Part shown: positions 8,765 to 17,939 of the stretch, in pieces | Layout of the letters: the number at the start of each line of letters is the position of its first letter | Numbering within the stretch: position 1 is the stretch's first letter | Source: DATEUP01 sp041485285 | GTDB lineage: Archaea; Thermoplasmatota; DTKX01; DATEUP01 | Assembly (NCBI GenBank): GCA_041485285.1 | Contig: JBGPJF010000001.1 | Span: 84,329 to 148,328, forward strand | Length of the DNA: 64,000 nt | Direction of reading: 5' to 3' | The notes under the pieces: model-generated | Database searches by the model: none | What the model was told of the DNA's origin: nothing | The model's input: the letters and a program-made list of their open reading frames with translations, nothing else | Program-made: the position numbers and the translations under genes

Positions 8765-10312
8765 TCACCTCGCGCGGCCGTTCAGGGCCGCGCCGTTGCC
8801 GTTGCGGCCCGTCGGGATCCGCGGCGCCATCGCGCGGGGCAGCAGGATGTGGAACGCCGACCCCTCGCCCACGACCGAATCGACCTCGACGCGCCCGCCC
8901 TGGGCCTGCACGAGACCCGCCACGACCGCGAGCCCGAGGCCCGCTCCGCCCGTGGCGCGCACGGCCGTCATGTCCGCCTGGACGAACGGCTTGAACAGGT
9001 TGTCCCGCATTTCGTCGGCGATCCCCGGGCCCTTGTCCTCAATGGTGATCACGACCCACTCCCCGTCCGTGTGCGCGTCCACCCAGATCGGCTCATTCGG
9101 TGGCGAGAACTTCGCCGCGTTGTCGAGCAGCTCCACGAGCGAGATGATCATCTTGCGCCGGTCGGCCTCGACGCGCTCCGCGCCCCTCGAGACGTGCACC
9201 TTCACCGCCGGCTCGATCGTGCGCCCGCGCGCGGTGAGCGCCTGGACCGCTTCACGGATGAGTTCGCGCGTCGACTCGGGCTCCTTGCGCGGGGGCGGGC
9301 CGCCGCTCCTAAGCCTCGAGAGCTCCGTGATCGACCCCAGCAGGTACGACAGGTGCTCGCTCGCGGTCTTGATCCGCTCCTTGGCCGAGGTGATCTGCTC
9401 CGGGCTCATCTTCCCCTTCGCCTCGGTGAGCAGCTGCGAGTACCCCTGGATCACCGTCACGGGCGTCCTGAACTCGTGCGAGATCACGTCGATCAGGTTC
9501 TCGCGGTACTGCTGGATCGCGATGATCTCGCTCACGTCAATCATGACACCCGACAGGTTGCTCGGCCGCCCCTCGGTGTCCTTCGCCACCCGCACAACGT
9601 CCCGCACCCACACCCACCGGCCGTCGGCCGACTTGATGCGGTACTCCGCGACGTGGTCCGCCGGCTTGTCCGCCTTCCCCGAGCGCCGCTGCAGCTCGGC
9701 CTCGAAGTCGTTCGGGTGGACGTGCAACTCCCAGAAGTTGTCGTGGTCGAGCAGGTCGGAGACCGGGTAGCCGAGCATCGTCTCGACGCGGTGGCTCACG
9801 AACGTGAACCGCCGCCGCTCCGGGTCGGCCTCCCAAACGATCGCGTCCAAGCCATCAACAAGCGTCCGATAGCGCTCCTCCGAGGCTTGCAGGGCGATCG
9901 CGTTCAGCTCGAGCGCCCGCAGCATTTCCGACCGGCTCATGGAATAGCGGATGGCGCGCACCAGCGACTCCCCCGAGAGCGCACGCTTCGTCAGGTAGTC
10001 CTGCGCGCCGCCCTGGAGCGCCTTCAGCGCAAGCTCCTCGTTCTCGAGGCCCGTGAGCGCGATGAGCGGCAGCCGCGGCGCCTCCGAGCGCAGGCCCTCG
10101 AAGGTCGCAAGGCCCTGGCTGTCCGGTAGCGACAGGTCGAGCAGCGCCGCGTCAAAGTCATGGAGGCGAACGGCGTCCACGGCTGCCGCAAGGCTTGCGG
10201 CCGCCACCACCTCGAAGCTCTGCCCCTCCACGTCCCTCAGGTATTCGCGCACCAGCCGCGCGTCCGCTGGGTTGTCCTCGACGAGCAGCACGCGAAACTT
10301 CTGGTGTTCCAT
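8765..10312 (-). CDS. REC-PAS-HisKA hybrid histidine kinase
   Basis: Cytoplasmic kinase of 515 residues with a receiver at its N-terminus. Domains: REC 5-125 (Asp59 in ALLDLSLPD, Lys109 in YLTKR), PAS 150-262, HisKA with His279 in VISHEFRTPVTVIQGY, HATPase about 385-500 (ELLDNAAKF, DKGPGIADE, GGAGLGLAVV). The receiver first, kinase last order suggests that phosphorylation by another kinase gates this one. The PAS-to-C-terminus part closely resembles the kinase at 13339-14790, so the two are paralogs with different front ends. ATG at 10312 follows GAGGAACCTCC and is only 18 bases after the receiver gene at 10331, so they form one operon. Confidence 0.93.
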   Translation of the reverse strand: MEHQKFRVLLVEDNPADARLVREYLRDVEGQSFEVVAAASLAAAVDAVRLHDFDAALLDLSLPDSQGLATFEGLRSEAPRLPLIALTGLENEELALKALQGGAQDYLTKRALSGESLVRAIRYSMSRSEMLRALELNAIALQASEERYRTLVDGLDAIVWEADPERRRFTFVSHRVETMLGYPVSDLLDHDNFWELHVHPNDFEAELQRRSGKADKPADHVAEYRIKSADGRWVWVRDVVRVAKDTEGRPSNLSGVMIDVSEIIAIQQYRENLIDVISHEFRTPVTVIQGYSQLLTEAKGKMSPEQITSAKERIKTASEHLSYLLGSITELSRLRSGGPPPRKEPESTRELIREAVQALTARGRTIEPAVKVHVSRGAERVEADRRKMIISLVELLDNAAKFSPPNEPIWVDAHTDGEWVVITIEDKGPGIADEMRDNLFKPFVQADMTAVRATGGAGLGLAVVAGLVQAQGGRVEVDSVVGEGSAFHILLPRAMAPRIPTGRNGNGAALNGRAR

Positions 10313-10330
10313 GGAGGTTCCTCGGGCGCG

Positions 10331-10780
10331 TCACTCCGACTCCGGCAGCCGCACGATGGAGAGCCAGAAGTCTTCGATCGACTTGACGACCTCCAAGAAC
10401 TGCGTCAGGTCGACCGGCTTGCTCACATAGCAGTTCGCGTGCAGGTTGTAGGTCCGCACGATGTCGTGCTCCGCCTTCGATGAGGTGATCACGACCACCG
10501 GGATGGCCTTCAGCTCGTCGTCTCCCTTGATCTCCTTCAGGACCTCGAGCCCGCTTTTCCGCGGGAGGTTCAGGTCAAGCAGGATCACGTCCGGGCGCTT
10601 CGCGTCCTTGTGCTTCCCCTCCTTGTGCAGGAAGGCCAAAGCCTCCTCGCCGTCCTGAGCCACATTGAGCTCGTTGCGCACTTTCGCCTCTTTCATCGCC
10701 TCTTGCGTCAGCCGGACATCGGCCGGGTTGTCTTCGACGAGCAGTATGCGCACAGGTCTCCCTTCTAGTCGGTAGCTCAT
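10331..10780 (-). CDS. Stand-alone response regulator, Rcp1 type
   Basis: Single receiver of 149 residues, closely similar to the one at 4102-4566 (both read ILLVEDxPADxRLT and end in SIVRLP or TTVRLP). Phosphoacceptor Asp69 in VILLDLNLP and Lys120 in CYVSKPVD are present. ATG at 10780 overlaps the stop of the membrane kinase gene in an ATGA, which selects this start over an upstream in-frame one that would overlap the kinase by more than 100 bases. It is the likely partner of that kinase, and it lies just before the REC-PAS kinase, which suggests a relay. No output domain. Confidence 0.93.
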   Translation of the reverse strand: MSYRLEGRPVRILLVEDNPADVRLTQEAMKEAKVRNELNVAQDGEEALAFLHKEGKHKDAKRPDVILLDLNLPRKSGLEVLKEIKGDDELKAIPVVVITSSKAEHDIVRTYNLHANCYVSKPVDLTQFLEVVKSIEDFWLSIVRLPESE

Positions 10781-13182
10781 AGACTTGTCCCTCCGCCGCG
10801 TGTAGTATCGGGAATCGTGAAATGGAACGTCGAGCCCTTCCCCGGCGCGGATTCCACCCAGATTCGTCCCCCGTGGCGCTCGACGATCTTCTTGCACAGG
10901 GCGAGCCCGATGCCCGTCCCGGAAGTCTCGTCACGCGCCTGCAAGCGCTGGAATATAATGAATATCCGGTCAAAGTGCCTCGGGTCGATTCCGATCCCAT
11001 TATCACGGACTGCAAAGTGCCACGCTTGACCGTCGCGGGCGGCCGAGACATGGATCTCGGGGGTGGCGGGCCCGCGGTACTTGATCGCGTTCGAAAGCAG
11101 GTTCTGGAAAAGTTGGACGAGCTGCGATTCGTCGGCCTTCACCGTGGGCAGCGGGGCGACCTTGACGACGGCCTTCGATTCATCAATGGCGACCTGCAGG
11201 TTCTCGAGGGCGCGCTTGAGCGGCGCCGCCGCGTCCACGGGCACAAGCGGCTTGCCGCGCGTCCCGACCCGCGAGTACGTGAGCAGGTCGTTGATGAGCG
11301 CCTGCATCCGGTTCGAGCCTTCGACCGCGAATGAGATGAACTCATCCGCGTCGCTGTCGAGCTTGCCCTTGTACCGCCGCTGGATGAGCTGCACATAACT
11401 TGCGACCATGCGCAGCGGCTCCTGCAGGTCATGCGAGGCGACGTAGGCGAACTGCTCGAGTTCGGAATTTGAGCGCGCGAGTTCTTCGGCCTGGGCCGCG
11501 AGCTCCTCGCGGCTCTTGAGCACCGCCTCCTCGTTGCGCTTTCGCTCGGTGAGGTCGTGGACCGCGCCAACCATCCAGACCGCCTTGCCCGCGCTGTCCC
11601 GCGTGACCTCCCCTTGCGAGGTGAGGAACCGCAGTTCGCCGTCGGAGCGCACGATCCGGTATTCGGAATAGTAGGGGCCCGGGCCTTCGACCGCCTTCTG
11701 GACATCCCCCGCGAATTTCGCTTGGTCCTCGGGGTAAATCATCGTCATCGCTCTCGCATAGTTGGCCGCGGGCTCGGCCGCATCAAGGCCGAAAATGCGG
11801 TAAAGCTCGTCCGACCAGGTCGCCTTGTCCTTGACGATGTCCCACTCCCAGCTGCCCACATGCCCGATCCGCTGCGCCTCCGAGAGCGTCTGGCGGCTGC
11901 GCAGCACCTCGCCCTCGGCGCGCTTGCGTTCGGTGATGTCGACCATGACCGTGAGGAGCACGAGTCTTCCGCCGTAATCGAGGCTCTCGATCGAGGCGAG
12001 GAGGGTTTTGGGGGAGCCCCCCTTGGGGGTCACCAGGATTTCGATCGAGAGGAGCCGGCCCTCACGTGCGACCTGCGCTACGTTCGCGGCGCGCGATTCC
12101 GGCGTGACGATCCCGAGCTCCAAGGAGGTCTTCCCCACCGCTTCCGCCTTGGACAGCCCCATCAGGGCCTCGGCCGCAGGGTTTAGGTCGATGAAGGTCC
12201 CGCCCTTGACCTCCGTTAGCGTCATCCCCACCGGGCTTGCGCGGAACGCCGTGACGAACCACGCCTCGCTCTTGCGCCGCGCCTCCTCGGCCTCGCGGCG
12301 GCCCACTTCGAGCTTGCGCACGGCCCGCGCGGAGAGGGCCGCTACGCCGCTGAAGACGCCGACAAGGGCTGACGCGAATAGGGTCGTGCCCACGGGGGTA
12401 TCGTAGAGGTGCGAAAATTCGCCCTGGAGGCGCAAGTATCCAATGAAGGGGGGCAAGATCATCGCCGCGGGCAGAATCCTGCGCGCCACATCCCCCGCGG
12501 GCGAGTCCTCCGCAAGGATGTGCATGTAACCGGAGGGCACCTCCAGCAACAGCATTCCGAAAAGCAGCGCGACAAAGGCGACGATGGAGAGGAGGGCAAT
12601 CCCCGATAGCCCGGGAATGGGCGCGGAAGAGGAACTTACGTATGCCAACCACAGGAGGATGACAAAGAGCAGCGCGAGGAAGAAGAGGACGATGAAGAAC
12701 GAAGCGGCGCGCAGCAGGTGCCGCTTGTTCGTGCGCATGACGAGCGAGCCGCCCAGGAGCGCAAAGGTGAACCCCGAGCCGCTCGCCGACCCGACGCGTG
12801 CACCGAGGAAAGGGGCGACGTAGAGAGTGAGCCCCCCGAGCGCCACGACGACGGGCATCCAAAAGGCGAGCCGCGGGCCCCAACCCTTGGGGATCCATCG
12901 GAAGGTAGCCGTCGACCGCGCGAGCACCATCGACGCGCTGAAGACGAGGAAGACGACGGCCGTGAACGGGGCCATGACCACGGGGGGCGCGCCGGGCCTC
13001 GTCGCGGGGATCAGCGCGAGGGCGGCAGCCACCAGCGACAGCACGGAAATGACGGCGCAGAAGCCGGCGCAAGCAAGGACGAGGTTGTCGGCGAAGGCAA
13101 GGGCGCGGGGCCGGCCTGCAAAGGCCGCGGGCGAAGGCGTCCCCGGCCGGGTAGCGCCCGCGAGCATGGACATCAACTTCAC
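10777..13182 (-). CDS. Membrane histidine kinase, 7-8 TM sensor with two PAS
   Basis: About 801 residues. The start is ambiguous: GTG at 13182 is chosen since GGAGGGTGGAGGA ends four bases before it; ATG codons at 13212, 13203 and 13173 are alternatives. The N-terminal 290 residues hold seven or eight hydrophobic helices (for example about 33-60, 68-90, 106-126, 158-182, 190-215, 235-250, 264-285), a sensor of the MASE-like general kind with no clear family. Then PAS about 305-415, PAS about 430-545, a coiled coil, HisKA with the histidine in ASHDLQEPLR near residue 580, and a HATPase with LLSNAIKY, DNGIGI and GTGIGLALCKKIV. The catalytic half is a paralog of the kinase at 4563-7697. Its receiver follows with an ATGA overlap. 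Confidence 0.9.
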   Translation of the reverse strand: MKLMSMLAGATRPGTPSPAAFAGRPRALAFADNLVLACAGFCAVISVLSLVAAALALIPATRPGAPPVVMAPFTAVVFLVFSASMVLARSTATFRWIPKGWGPRLAFWMPVVVALGGLTLYVAPFLGARVGSASGSGFTFALLGGSLVMRTNKRHLLRAASFFIVLFFLALLFVILLWLAYVSSSSAPIPGLSGIALLSIVAFVALLFGMLLLEVPSGYMHILAEDSPAGDVARRILPAAMILPPFIGYLRLQGEFSHLYDTPVGTTLFASALVGVFSGVAALSARAVRKLEVGRREAEEARRKSEAWFVTAFRASPVGMTLTEVKGGTFIDLNPAAEALMGLSKAEAVGKTSLELGIVTPESRAANVAQVAREGRLLSIEILVTPKGGSPKTLLASIESLDYGGRLVLLTVMVDITERKRAEGEVLRSRQTLSEAQRIGHVGSWEWDIVKDKATWSDELYRIFGLDAAEPAANYARAMTMIYPEDQAKFAGDVQKAVEGPGPYYSEYRIVRSDGELRFLTSQGEVTRDSAGKAVWMVGAVHDLTERKRNEEAVLKSREELAAQAEELARSNSELEQFAYVASHDLQEPLRMVASYVQLIQRRYKGKLDSDADEFISFAVEGSNRMQALINDLLTYSRVGTRGKPLVPVDAAAPLKRALENLQVAIDESKAVVKVAPLPTVKADESQLVQLFQNLLSNAIKYRGPATPEIHVSAARDGQAWHFAVRDNGIGIDPRHFDRIFIIFQRLQARDETSGTGIGLALCKKIVERHGGRIWVESAPGKGSTFHFTIPDTTRGGGTSL

Positions 13183-13338
13183 GATTCCTCCACCCTCCGG
13201 CATGCATGGCAATCGGTCAAACGACGGGCGCCGTCCTGGGGTCGAGTTTTATCGGTTGGGGGAAATAAACGTGCTCCTTCCAGGTTGCCGCTCGCACGTT
13301 TCAAAGGCCCGCGGCTCCAAGGCCGCGAGAACCCCGCC

Positions 13339-14790
13339 CTACGCGCGGAGCGGCCCATGGCCCCCCCTGCTCTGCGCCGCCGGCATCACGATGTGGAAGG
13401 CTGACCCCTCGCCGATGACGCTGTCGACGTCCACGCGGCCGCCTTGGGCGCGCACGAGCCCCGAGACGATCGCCAACCCCAGGCCCGCGCCTCCGGTCGT
13501 GCGGACGGAGGTCATGTCCGCTTGCACGAACGGCTTGAAGACGACGTCGCGCAGGGCCTCGGCAATCCCGGGCCCCTTGTCCTCGACGGTGAGGACGACC
13601 TCGCCGCCTTCCGCGCGCACCTCCACCCATATCGGTTCGCTGGGGGGCGAGAACTTGGCGGCATTGTCGAGGAGTTCAACGAGCGCGATCAGCATTTTCC
13701 GCCGCTCCCCCGGGATCGTTTCAGCCTTCGGGCGGATCCGCACCTTCACGACGGCCGTCACGTCGCGCCCCCGCGATGACAGCGCCGCGACGGCATCGCC
13801 AATGAGGAGCTCCGCCGGCAGGGCCTCAAGGCGCGGCGGCGGCCCGCCGGAGCGAAGCCTCGAGAGTTCCGTGATGGAACCGAGCAGGTAGGCAAGGTGT
13901 GCCGAGGCTTCCTGAATACGGTGCTTTGCGGTTGTGGCGGCGCCGGGCTTCAACTTGTCTTTCGCGTCCGTGAGCAGGTGCGTGTACCCTTGGATCAGGG
14001 TTAGGGGAGTCCTGAACTCGTGCGAGATCACGTCGATCAGGTTGTCGCGGTACTGTTGCACGGCCATGACCTCGCTCACGTCGATCATGAACCCCGCGAG
14101 CCCCCCGGCCCGCCCCTCGGCGTCGCGCGTCACGCGGACCACGTCGCGCAGCCAAACCCAGCGGCCATCGGCGGCCCTGAAGCGGTATTCAAGCACATGG
14201 CCTTCGGGAGACTCGGGCGCGGCGCCGCCGCGCTCGGCAACCCGCTCGAGGTCCGCGGGGAAGACGTGGGTCGCCCAGAACAGGGGCTCGCCGGTCAGGT
14301 CGGATGCCGGGTACCCGAGCATCGATTCGACGCGTTGGCTTACAAACGTGAAGCGCCGCCGGTCCGTGTCGGCCTCCCAGACGATCGCGTCGAGGCCCTC
14401 GACGAGGCCACGGTAACGCTCTTCGCTCAGCCGGAGTTCCCGGGTTCGCTCCTCGACGCGGTCTTCGAGGGTGGCCGTGAGGCGGGTGAGCGCCTCATTG
14501 GCTTCCTCGTAGCCGCGGTAAACAGCCTCGAACACGGCGAAGCTTTCGGTCGCGAAGGCGGCTGCGCGTTCGACGATCTGCGCGCTCGGTTCAAACGGTT
14601 CCATGTCCCTGAGGACCTGAGAAAGCACGCGCTGGTGGATCGCCGCCATATCGACGAGCGTGAGCCCCGTGTCGACGGCCTTGCGACCGATTTCGTACGC
14701 GTCATCGAGCGACCGAGCCTGTCGGTCGACGAGGAACGCGCGGAGCGCCGTTTCGTACTCCTCGGAGGCGGCTTTTACGGCGGCGCCCAA
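13339..14790 (-). CDS. Histidine kinase with RsbU-N-like domain and PAS
   Basis: Cytoplasmic kinase of 483 residues. Residues 5-95 (AYEIGRKAVDTGLTLVDMAA, then IHQRVLSQVL) resemble the helical N-terminal domain of RsbU, the stressosome-activated phosphatase of Bacillus; this assignment is from recognition only. Then a coiled coil (about 98-125), PAS 125-240, HisKA with His257 in VISHEFRTPLTLIQGY, and HATPase with ELLDNAAKF and GGAGLGLAIV. From the PAS onward it is a paralog of 8765-10312. The start is TTG at 14790 preceded by GGAAGGGGGCGAAG. It is the first gene of the minus-strand signalling block and is divergent from the amidohydrolase gene, sharing a 299-base intergenic region with an inverted repeat. 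Confidence 0.88.
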   Translation of the reverse strand: MGAAVKAASEEYETALRAFLVDRQARSLDDAYEIGRKAVDTGLTLVDMAAIHQRVLSQVLRDMEPFEPSAQIVERAAAFATESFAVFEAVYRGYEEANEALTRLTATLEDRVEERTRELRLSEERYRGLVEGLDAIVWEADTDRRRFTFVSQRVESMLGYPASDLTGEPLFWATHVFPADLERVAERGGAAPESPEGHVLEYRFRAADGRWVWLRDVVRVTRDAEGRAGGLAGFMIDVSEVMAVQQYRDNLIDVISHEFRTPLTLIQGYTHLLTDAKDKLKPGAATTAKHRIQEASAHLAYLLGSITELSRLRSGGPPPRLEALPAELLIGDAVAALSSRGRDVTAVVKVRIRPKAETIPGERRKMLIALVELLDNAAKFSPPSEPIWVEVRAEGGEVVLTVEDKGPGIAEALRDVVFKPFVQADMTSVRTTGGAGLGLAIVSGLVRAQGGRVDVDSVIGEGSAFHIVMPAAQSRGGHGPLRA

Positions 14791-14947
14791 GCTTCGCCCC
14801 CTTCCGGCGCCTTGCGCGCAGGGAACGGCGGGGAGAAGGGCCCCGCCGAAAACCGTCGCTCCACCGAGGCCACGCAGGCACCTACCAACCCGCCCGACGT
14901 TGGGCGGACGGCGTGCTTACTTTGCGGCGTTCGCACTAATATTGTCC

Positions 14948-15004
14948 CCCATATTCCTGGGTCGCCGATAGTGTTGCGAGAGGCGCTCCAACCTGGAATA
15001 TGGG
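14948..15004. promoter_or_regulatory. Inverted repeat in divergent promoter region, operator candidate
   Basis: CCCATATTCC at 14948-14957 is repeated in inverse as GGAATATGGG at 14995-15004, perfect 10-base arms 37 bases apart, between the divergent kinase (ends its 5' side at 14790) and amidohydrolase (starts 15090) genes. A third related copy lies at 16669-16683. The rest of this 299-base gap holds no gene. Confidence 0.45.
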
Positions 15005-15089
15005 CTATCGACCTTGCGGCCGGAGCCCCTCCGGGAAAGCTTTGAGGGCCAAAAGCCAAGCCCGGGCAACCTGAATCCGTAGGGATTCG

Positions 15090-16655
15090 ATGTCGACCGC
15101 CGGCCCCGACCTGATCCTCCGTTCCGGCGAATTTCTCACGATGCAGGGCCGCAGGGACGCCATCGAAGCGGTGGCCGTGCAGGGCCGTGTTATCACGGCG
15201 CTTGGAACCGACCGCGAAGTGATTCGCCTTCGCCGCGGGCACACGCGCGTGCTCGACCTGGCCGGCCGCTTCGCGCTCCCCGGCTTCATCGACTGCCACA
15301 CCCATTTCGCAAAGCGCGCGCTCGGGATCACGCGCATCGACCTTCACACGGCGCGCTCCCGCAACGCGATGGTTGCGCGCCTTGCCGCGCGGCGCGCCAA
15401 GACGCCGCCGGGCGAATGGATCCTGGGGCGCGGGTGGGACGATTCGAAGTGGGAAGACCGCCGCTTCCCGACGCGGCAGGACCTCGACGCTGGAATCCGC
15501 GACCGGCCGGTGAAAGCCAGCCGCGTCGACGGCCACTCGTGCGTCGTGAACACGGCGGGATGGAAGGCGCTCAAGATGCCCCTCGAATTCCCCGGCGTCG
15601 AGCGCGACAGCCGCGGCCGCGCCACCGGGGTCCTCAAGGAAGCGGCCTACGAGGCAACGCTCGACCGGATCGTGGACCCGCCCGAACTCTACCGCAAGGC
15701 GCTCCCCCTCATGGAACGCCGTGCCCACAAGCTCGGTGTCACGACGGTGTGCGACTTCGTCGACCCCAAAGACCTGCGCGCCTACATCGAGCGGCGCCGG
15801 GCCGGCGCGATGCGCGTGCGCGTGTGCGCCGCCGTGTGGCTGCGCCACCTCGATGCCGTGGAATCGGCGGGCTTGGGCGCCGGGCTCGGCGACGAATGGC
15901 TCCGGCTCACCGGCCTCAAGATGTACGGCGACGGGTCGATCGGCTCGCGCACGGCCGCGATGTACCGCGCGTACGCCGATGAGCCGGGGAACAAGGGCGC
16001 CCTCAACCTGGAGCGCGCGAAGATGGCCGGGGCGATCGGGCGGGCTCGCGCCCTCGGCCTCCAGGCCTGCATCCACGCGATCGGCGACCGCGGCGTCGAC
16101 GAGGTCATCGCGGCCTTCGAGGAGGCCGCACACGGCATTTCCCCCGCGCGCTTTGCCCGCGAGCGCCACCGCATCGAGCACTGCGAACTCGTGACCAAGG
16201 ACGGCATCCGCAGGATGCGGCGCCTCGGGCTCATCGCGTCCATGCAGCCCAACTTCGTCGGAAATTGGTCGGCCAAAGGCAAACTCTACGACCAGCGGAT
16301 CGGGGCGGGGTGGCTCGGGCGCGACAACCCCATGCGCTTCATGATAGACGGAGGGCTCACCGTGGCGTTTGGGTCGGACAACATGCCCTTCTCCCCCCTC
16401 TACGGCATCCACAGCGCCGTCAACGCGCCCTTCCCCGCGCAGCGGCTCACGGTCCTCGAAGCACTGGCGGCCTACACCCGCGACGCGGCCTTCGCGCTGC
16501 GCGAGGAGACGAACCGCGGAACGCTGGAGCTTGGAAAATTCGCGGACATCGCGGTCCTCAGCGGTGACCCGCGCGATTCGCCCCACGAAATCGGCGACCT
16601 TGTGGTCGACGCGACGCTCGTCGGCGGCGAAATCGTGTGGCGCCGGCCTTCGTAA
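15090..16655 (+). CDS. YtcJ-like metal-dependent amidohydrolase
   Basis: Amidohydrolase of 521 residues, about the usual length of the YtcJ/amidohydrolase-3 family, which hydrolyse amide or related bonds in largely unknown substrates. Metal-binding His70 and His72 in LPGFIDCHTHF, later metal ligands in ACIHAIGDRGVDE and RIEHCELV, and the catalytic aspartate region GSDNMPFSPL are all present; LKMYGDGSIGSRTA is the family signature. The fold begins and ends with the usual beta-sandwich halves (GRVITALG, and GKFADIAVLSGDPRD). A GAATCC/GGATTC hairpin at 15073-15088 abuts the ATG. It is a single-gene unit, divergent from the signalling block. Substrate cannot be told from sequence. Confidence 0.9.
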   Translation: MSTAGPDLILRSGEFLTMQGRRDAIEAVAVQGRVITALGTDREVIRLRRGHTRVLDLAGRFALPGFIDCHTHFAKRALGITRIDLHTARSRNAMVARLAARRAKTPPGEWILGRGWDDSKWEDRRFPTRQDLDAGIRDRPVKASRVDGHSCVVNTAGWKALKMPLEFPGVERDSRGRATGVLKEAAYEATLDRIVDPPELYRKALPLMERRAHKLGVTTVCDFVDPKDLRAYIERRRAGAMRVRVCAAVWLRHLDAVESAGLGAGLGDEWLRLTGLKMYGDGSIGSRTAAMYRAYADEPGNKGALNLERAKMAGAIGRARALGLQACIHAIGDRGVDEVIAAFEEAAHGISPARFARERHRIEHCELVTKDGIRRMRRLGLIASMQPNFVGNWSAKGKLYDQRIGAGWLGRDNPMRFMIDGGLTVAFGSDNMPFSPLYGIHSAVNAPFPAQRLTVLEALAAYTRDAAFALREETNRGTLELGKFADIAVLSGDPRDSPHEIGDLVVDATLVGGEIVWRRPS

Positions 16656-16668
16656 TTGCACTCATTGC

Positions 16669-16743
16669 ACCCATAATCCAGGGTGCCCCCGATATCTCCG
16701 TGGTCAATTTTACCAAACTCGTTATATTCCGAGTCCGAGACTC
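16669..16743 (+). promoter_or_regulatory. Promoter and possible operators of the PAS protein
   Basis: CCCATAATCCAGGGT at 16669-16683 matches the left arm of the 14948 inverted repeat at all but two positions. Then TTATATT at 16722-16728 is a TATA-like box, followed at once by the dyad GAGTCCGAGACTC (16731-16743). The TATA box lies inside the longest open frame of the downstream gene, which argues for a later start. Confidence 0.45.
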
Positions 16744-16814
16744 GCCCAAGAGGCTTCGCCACGACCGCAAGACGTAAGTCTACTACAGGGAGAGGCGCGC
16801 GCGAAGCGCAGTTG

Positions 16815-17939
16815 GTGCAGGCTGCGCCCCCAAAGGCCGCGGTTTCTGCCGAAGCCTCGTCCCACGACCTCATCAACAGCCCGGGGACCGCGTTCCTCCG
16901 CTTCAACTTGAAGAGCGGGGCGATCGTCGACGCGAGCCCTTCGGTCGAAGCGATCCTCGGCCACAGCCCTGACGACTTCATCGAGGACGCGCACCTCACG
17001 CACCGCGTCACCCACCCCGAATTTGCCGGGAAACTGCCCGCGCTCGTCGCGCAGTGGTCGCTCGAGAAGCCGGACCATGTGCGCTTCGAGGGGCAGTTCC
17101 TGGCCCGCGACGGCCGCGAGGTCTGGCTCCAAGTGTCAGGCGTGCCCGAGTACAGCAAAGAGGGGGAGATCGTGGCGCTCGCGGCCCTCGCGCACGACAT
17201 CACGCCCCTCGTCCTTGCGCGGCGCGCGGCCGACGACGGGCGCAGCCTCTACATGCAGCTCTTCCGCAGCGCCCCGATGCCGCTCATCCTCTACGACCCC
17301 GACACGCTCGTCGTGGTGGACGCCAATGCGTTTGCCTGCGCGGCCTACGGAATCCCCCACTCGGAGTTCTGCGGGATGTATTTCGACGAGCGCGCGGCCG
17401 ATGAAGAAAAACCGCGCGTCGAGGAACGCATGCAGGGCCGCGGGAAGCCCGTACTGGTCGTGCCGCGGATGGTGCACCGCAAAGGGGACGGCAGCGTGTT
17501 CCCCGTGCACCTCATCACCGTCGCGCTCCACCACTCTTCGCGCCCCCTGCGCCTTGCCGTCGTGCAGGACCTGACGGAGAGCGAAATTGCCGAGTCCACC
17601 GTCCGCGTGATGCGCGGCGCGCTGGAACTCGCCGCGAGCCCCGTGCTCATCCTCGACCATGATGGGCGTATCGTCTTTGCAAACGCCGCCACCGAGGCGC
17701 TCACGGGACGCTCGCACGAGGGGATGCAGTCGTGCACGGTCGGCTCGATCCTCGCCCCTGGGTGGGAATCGGCGTGGAGCGGCGCGCTTGCGACCGCGCT
17801 GCGCGGGGGGATCTGGTCGGGGAAGCTTGAGGTGCGGAAGAAGGGCAAACCTACCCGTGTTGAGCTCCACCCGCTGATGGCAGGCGGGTCGCGGGTATCG
17901 CACGTGGTCGTGCTGTTCAGCGTCGACCCGGCCGTGTGA
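16815..17939 (+). CDS. Triple-PAS protein without output domain
   Basis: About 374 residues built of three PAS domains and nothing else. GTG at 16815 is chosen because the promoter-like TTATATT at 16722 would be transcribed over if the upstream GTG at 16683 were used. PAS 1 about residues 15-130 (FLRFNLKSGAIVDASPSVEAIL), PAS 2 about 145-255 (LILYDPDTLVVVDANAFACA), PAS 3 about 265-370 (VLILDHDGRIVFANAATEAL). No histidine-kinase, HTH or cyclase motif follows. It may be a sensor subunit that docks with one of the kinases encoded nearby; this is inference from position. Its last 23 bases overlap the end of the convergent surface-protein gene. Confidence 0.8.
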   Translation: MQAAPPKAAVSAEASSHDLINSPGTAFLRFNLKSGAIVDASPSVEAILGHSPDDFIEDAHLTHRVTHPEFAGKLPALVAQWSLEKPDHVRFEGQFLARDGREVWLQVSGVPEYSKEGEIVALAALAHDITPLVLARRAADDGRSLYMQLFRSAPMPLILYDPDTLVVVDANAFACAAYGIPHSEFCGMYFDERAADEEKPRVEERMQGRGKPVLVVPRMVHRKGDGSVFPVHLITVALHHSSRPLRLAVVQDLTESEIAESTVRVMRGALELAASPVLILDHDGRIVFANAATEALTGRSHEGMQSCTVGSILAPGWESAWSGALATALRGGIWSGKLEVRKKGKPTRVELHPLMAGGSRVSHVVVLFSVDPAV

